This document shows, one piece after another, positions 60,746 through 64,000 of a DNA stretch of 64,000 nucleotides. Numbering within the stretch: the first letter of the stretch is position 1; each line of letters starts with the position of its first letter. The stretch spans positions 31,432,008-31,496,007 of the forward strand of contig CM049313.1 in the NCBI GenBank assembly GCA_026874595.1, in the 5' to 3' direction. Made by a program: the position numbers and the translations under genes. The notes under the pieces are model-generated. The model ran no database searches. It was not told where the DNA came from and saw only the letters and a list, made by a program, of their open reading frames with translations. Source of the stretch: Sipunculus nudus. Lineage: Eukaryota > Annelida > Sipuncula > Golfingiida > Sipunculidae.

Positions 60746-61400
60746 TTGTTGACCACAGGACATTTCAGTATCTTGTTATGTCTGTCACCACGAGGTCATT
60801 TCAGTGCAACTTGTTGTTATAACAAAACAGTTCAGTGTCTTGGTATGTCTGTCAACCTGAGGTCAATTCAGTGCCACTTGTAACCACAGGACAGTTCAGG
60901 GTCTCATTATGTTGGTCAACCTGAGGTCAATTCAGTGCCAGTTGAAACCAGGGCACAGTTCAGGGTCTTGTTATGTCTGTCAACCTGAGGTCATTTCAGT
61001 TCCACTTGTTGTAACCACAGGACAGTTCAATGTCTTGTTTGTCAACCTGAGGTCAATTCAGTGCCACTTGTAACCACAGGACAGTTCAGTGTCTTGTTGT
61101 CTGTCAACCTGAGGTAATTTCAGTGCCACTTGTAACCACGGGACAGTTCAGTGTCTTGTTGTCTGTCAGTCTGAGGTCAATTCAGTGCCACTTGTTGTAA
61201 GCACAGGATAGTTCACCTGTTGTAACCACAGGGCAGTTTAATGTCTTGTTATCTGTCAACCTGAGGTCAATTCAGTGCCACTTGTAACCACAAGACAGTT
61301 CAGTTTCTTGTTGTCTGTCAACCTATGGTCAATTCAGTGCCACTTGTAACCACAGGACAGTTTAATGTCTGGTTGTCTGTCAACCTGGGGTTAATTCAGT
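60746..61400. repeat. Minisatellite of about 70 bp (CAACCTGAGGTCAATTCAGT)
   Basis: About nine units: GTCTGTCAACCTGAGGTCAA, TTCAGTGCCACTTG, TAACCACAGGACAGTTCAGT, GTCTTGTT. Deletions within some units. Confidence 0.88.
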
Positions 61401-62519
61401 GTTGACAATTAGTAAAAAGTAACACATTAATGAATTTGTCTTATTCAGTGGATAACATGAACAATGTCTATCTCATTTTCTGCCAAGAATGTCTGCGCAT
61501 GTAAGGCTTGTAAATATGAGTTATAGCTGTCCCATTCTGTGGAATTTTAGAATTGATTAATTTGGATAAAAGAGTTGTCCTGTCATCTGTTTTTTTTTCA
61601 GCTGTTTTTTTTAATATAACTTGATATCAGGATCTAATGGATAATAAATAAAACAGTCCGATCAGTCACATACATCTTCAATATTGGTTTACTGCCCTTT
61701 CCTCACTTCAGTCTTTAATATGTTCTTTATTTTTAAGGGGTGGTGATTCTGCACACTTTTTGTAAATGCATGATTGATGAGCTGTTGATGTGACTGCTTG
61801 GCTAGGAATCCGTAGGGACCAAGAATGTAATGGTCATTAAATCAAGCCTGTGTGTCCACAATATCCTGGATACAGAACTCTCCCTCATGCTGGCCAGGCC
61901 CAGCAATGTATTTCATGCATTTCTTTATCTTAAGTTGACTCTCCTTCATGTTTTAGGCTGTTGATTAATAGAACTAGGATATTTGCTTCAGAGGAAAGGA
62001 GGAATTCCGCATAGCAGGAAAAATAGGTCGTATATTTGTTGAGAATTTTTTATCGTATGACTTGCTGCATGTTTGAAGCACACATGATGAGTAACCCATG
62101 TTAAGGTTTGAGAGACTGTTGAAAATAAGAAAAATAGTCAGTATGGTTATTTATGTGTTGCAGCAAATTTGTTCATGGGATAATATTTATCATATATGTC
62201 TGCCATGGTTGCATGCCAGCATTACTTTACTTTAATGTTGAAATATACATGATTTATGTGCTGTGTTAAGTGTTCTGTACTCTAGAGATCTTCTTGATAG
62301 ATGCAGATGTTGAATTATCAATGTACGTTTCAGAGGTGGGTTGCCATAGGAACATGCATATAGATATATAACAGCTTGAATGACTGGAGGGCATTTTTGA
62401 GGGAATGATTGATTTTAGTATCCTGGGGTCCTGTATGTCAAACTGTGAACTGGAGGAGGATTTTATTGGCAGCTGGACATTTGACAGACTGTAAAGGCCA
62501 GTTGGTGATGTGCACCTAC
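61401..62519. other. Intron directly 3' of exon a
   Basis: Contains the exon-a donor (GTAGGT) in minus orientation. No repeat family recognised. Confidence 0.5.
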
Positions 62520-62724
62520 CTTTGACATGCAGATTAACTATCTTGTTCTTTGGAGGATCTGTGTTGATGGTGCATCTGTATATCCCCTGGTCAGGCCAAG
62601 TCACTTCATTTATACCAAGGTTCCATTCTTTGATATACGGTCGTTCAATGATAAAGCGCGAATCATCTGTGACTGTGCGGTCATCATATGTTAATGGTAT
62701 TAGCTGTGGATCCACCCAGGCAAC
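62520..62724 (-). CDS. Exon a: second half of Ig domain 1, lachesin/IgLON-like
   Basis: A 205-bp exon of 68 codons plus one base. It starts at GTT after the acceptor TTTGTAG and ends before the donor GTAGGT. The product begins VAWVDPQ, where W is the conserved core tryptophan of the Ig fold; the preceding cysteine must be in an upstream exon. It continues through a DRTVTDDSRF strand, KEWNLGI, and the diagnostic DQGIYRC (D-x-G-x-Y-x-C), then CTINTDPPKNK and the G-strand VNLHVK. The pattern WVDPQ, TDDSRF, WNL and INTDP is typical of the first domain of lachesin, DIP and IgLON proteins. It is an extracellular module expected to mediate homophilic or heterophilic adhesion. The last base (G) plus TT of exon b makes the valine before PPKII. 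The acceptor and first 18 or so coding bases are copied in the adjacent minisatellite. Confidence 0.9.
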
Positions 62725-63142
62725 CTACAAATAATTAAAAGGTAAATTAAACCTATTGATCCACCCAGGCAACCTGCAAATAATTAAAAGCTAAATTTAA
62801 CCTATTGATCCACCCAGGCAAACTACAAATAACTAAAAGGTTATTAAATCTATTGATTCATCCAGGCAACCTACAAATAATTAAAAGGTAAATTAAACCT
62901 ATTGATTCATCCAGGCAACCTACAAATAATTAAAAGGTAAATTAAACCTATTGATCCACCCAGGCAACCTGCAAATAATTAAAAGCTAAATTTAACCTAT
63001 TGATCCACCCAGGCAAACTACAAATAACTAAAAGGTTATTAAATCTATTGATTCATCCAGGCAACCTACAAATAATTAAAAGGTAAATTAAACCTATTGA
63101 TTCATCCAGGCAACCTACAAATAATTAAAAGGTAAATTAAAC
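62725..63142 (-). repeat. Minisatellite (about 48 bp) copying the exon-a splice acceptor, 8 extra copies
   Basis: Eight tandem units of roughly 48 bp follow the exon upstream in gene orientation. Each unit, read on the minus strand, repeats the intron tail (AATTATTTGTAG or TTTGCAG) and the first coding bases of exon a (GTTGCCTGGGTGGATC). Four units, about 195 bp starting near 62755, are then repeated almost exactly from about 62950, giving a higher-order period. In each copy the frame that encodes VAWVDP in the real exon reads VAWVDQ or VAWMNQ and then TAG. Confidence 0.9.
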
Positions 63143-64000
63143 CTTTTAATTGATGAGATCTGACACTGAATAATTGTCCTCATTATTCATATGACATTGA
63201 CAGATCAAGATTACTGTTATCAGAGGACAAGCAGGCAAATAACTACCTGTGGAGGGAATATAATCATTTGGTAAGAGTGAAATCAAAGTAAATATTGTTA
63301 TTGCAATCATGATGAGGTATATCTATAGAGAAATTTTGGAGTTTATAGTTCAAAAACAATCGCCTGTCACCAGATACTTTTCAAAGTGAAAGAGTGTTTA
63401 AACTGGCCTGTTATGTGGAAAGTTCATGTGTCCTTCCCTGTGTCCTACCAGTATTTAAAGATCAAGTTTAAACAAAATAAACTTTTGTTCTCACTGGGGA
63501 GACATATTACAGTGGAAGGCAAGTAAGGTTATGTTACTAATGTGGCAAACAGAATGGATGGCTATCAAACTGAAACAAAATAGGTTAGATGGTAAAATAG
63601 AGTATAAATATAAAGGTAGCTGGTTAATTATGGAAAATAATTACTGTTTGCCGAGTATGTACAATTCATTGAATGGAAGGATATCATAGAGCCTTGTGTG
63701 TACAGTGTTGTATTTGCATGAAAGCTGACTTACCCAGTCCTTTCATTCATTTGTTTACTTGTGATATTGTGTATTTGTGCTCTTTGAATGGCTTGGTGTT
63801 TTCTTTACTGGGTGTACTCAAGAACCAATATTCCTGCTTTATGAAAAATCCCTACCTGACTGTGAAGGTGAGAGATATATAAAACTCAGAAACTCTTGAC
63901 TTTTTATGCACCAGACTGACATATCTGGTTTCTGTTTATATATCTGTGTTTTATGTTTCCTATAATCAACTGATATTGTAGTTATATGGAGGGTAGTTAC
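63143..64000. other. Intron upstream of exon a, nothing recognised
   Basis: No preceding Ig1 exon could be recognised on the minus strand here, so it probably lies beyond the window. Confidence 0.45.

Larger units (their letters stand above)
11580..62724 (-). other. Partial gene: lachesin/DIP/IgLON-like Ig cell-adhesion protein (3 internal exons)
   Basis: Span of three minus-strand coding exons that join without a frame break: exon 62520-62724 ends in phase 1, exon 17583-17735 starts with two bases and ends in phase 1, and exon 11580-11711 starts with two bases and ends in phase 1. All junctions have AG acceptors and GT donors. Together they give about 163 residues: the back half of Ig1 (WVDPQ, DQGIYRC) and a full Ig2 (PPKIIDELSS, LTCNVTG, VTWYRRE, YIYECRATNG). 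Family knowledge: such proteins are GPI-anchored or secreted surface molecules with three Ig domains, mainly neuronal. The 5' exons (signal peptide, Ig1 first half) and 3' exons (Ig3, anchor) are not in view. Introns are 44,784 and 5,871 bp. Assignment to lachesin versus DIP versus IgLON is not decided. Confidence 0.88.

Noticed and set aside
63143-64000. Preceding Ig1 exon on the minus strand
   Set aside because: No cysteine-containing frame with a phase-0 donor could be recognised.

Overview
This is an AT-rich eukaryotic window made of introns and interspersed repeats. The repeat families look like those of molluscs (inference; no species can be assigned). It has no bacterial-style gene layout, no operons and no rRNA or tRNA gene that I could recognise.

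The only host gene I can support lies on the minus strand. Three exons with matching splice phases (62520-62724, 17583-17735, 11580-11711) encode the second half of one immunoglobulin domain and all of the next, in the style of lachesin / DIP / IgLON neuronal cell-adhesion proteins. The signal peptide and first half of Ig1 lie beyond position 64000; Ig3 and the membrane anchor lie below position 1 or were not recognisable. Introns of 44,784 bp and 5,871 bp separate the exons, so almost everything else here is intron.

The introns hold four kinds of material. (1) Three families of non-autonomous elements, called A, B and C here, with a 5' hairpin, an asymmetric inverted repeat, and a 3' palindrome followed by CTTGTT or CTAGTT. 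This suggests Helitron2/Helentron-type (HINE) elements. (2) Three decayed Ty3/gypsy-like retroelements. G1 (36604-42375, +) and G2 (28750-30660, -) carry integrase before reverse transcriptase, the unusual Gmr1-type order. G3 (46495-47950, +) has the standard order and an internal deletion. (3) Small cut-and-paste-like insertions: a pogo-like element with TA duplications (43239-44420), an insertion with a 10-bp direct repeat (17940-18829), and one with GGTATACCT direct repeats (about 35464-36506). (4) More than ten minisatellites, including a head-to-head inverted array at 32.0-32.8 kb and an array at 34.3-43.1 kb into which G1 and another insert have landed.

Layout: 0.5-4.6 kb A1; 5.2-6.2 kb C2 and a hairpin minisatellite; 7.6-11.0 kb A2 and B1; 11.6 kb Ig exon; 12.6-17.0 kb minisatellites and A/B fragments; 17.6 kb Ig exon; 17.8-23.1 kb B3 with insertion, minisatellite, A5; 24.4-26.8 kb AGCAC-rich array; 27.2-28.0 kb A6; 28.7-30.7 kb G2; 32-43 kb satellites and G1; 43.2-48.0 kb pogo-like element, A7 with nested C1, G3; 48.2-52.9 kb B4 and B5; 55.2-57.4 kb A9; 58.9-61.4 kb minisatellites; 62.5 kb Ig exon with a minisatellite that copies its splice acceptor. 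All domain calls come from reading motifs by eye; nothing was searched against a database.
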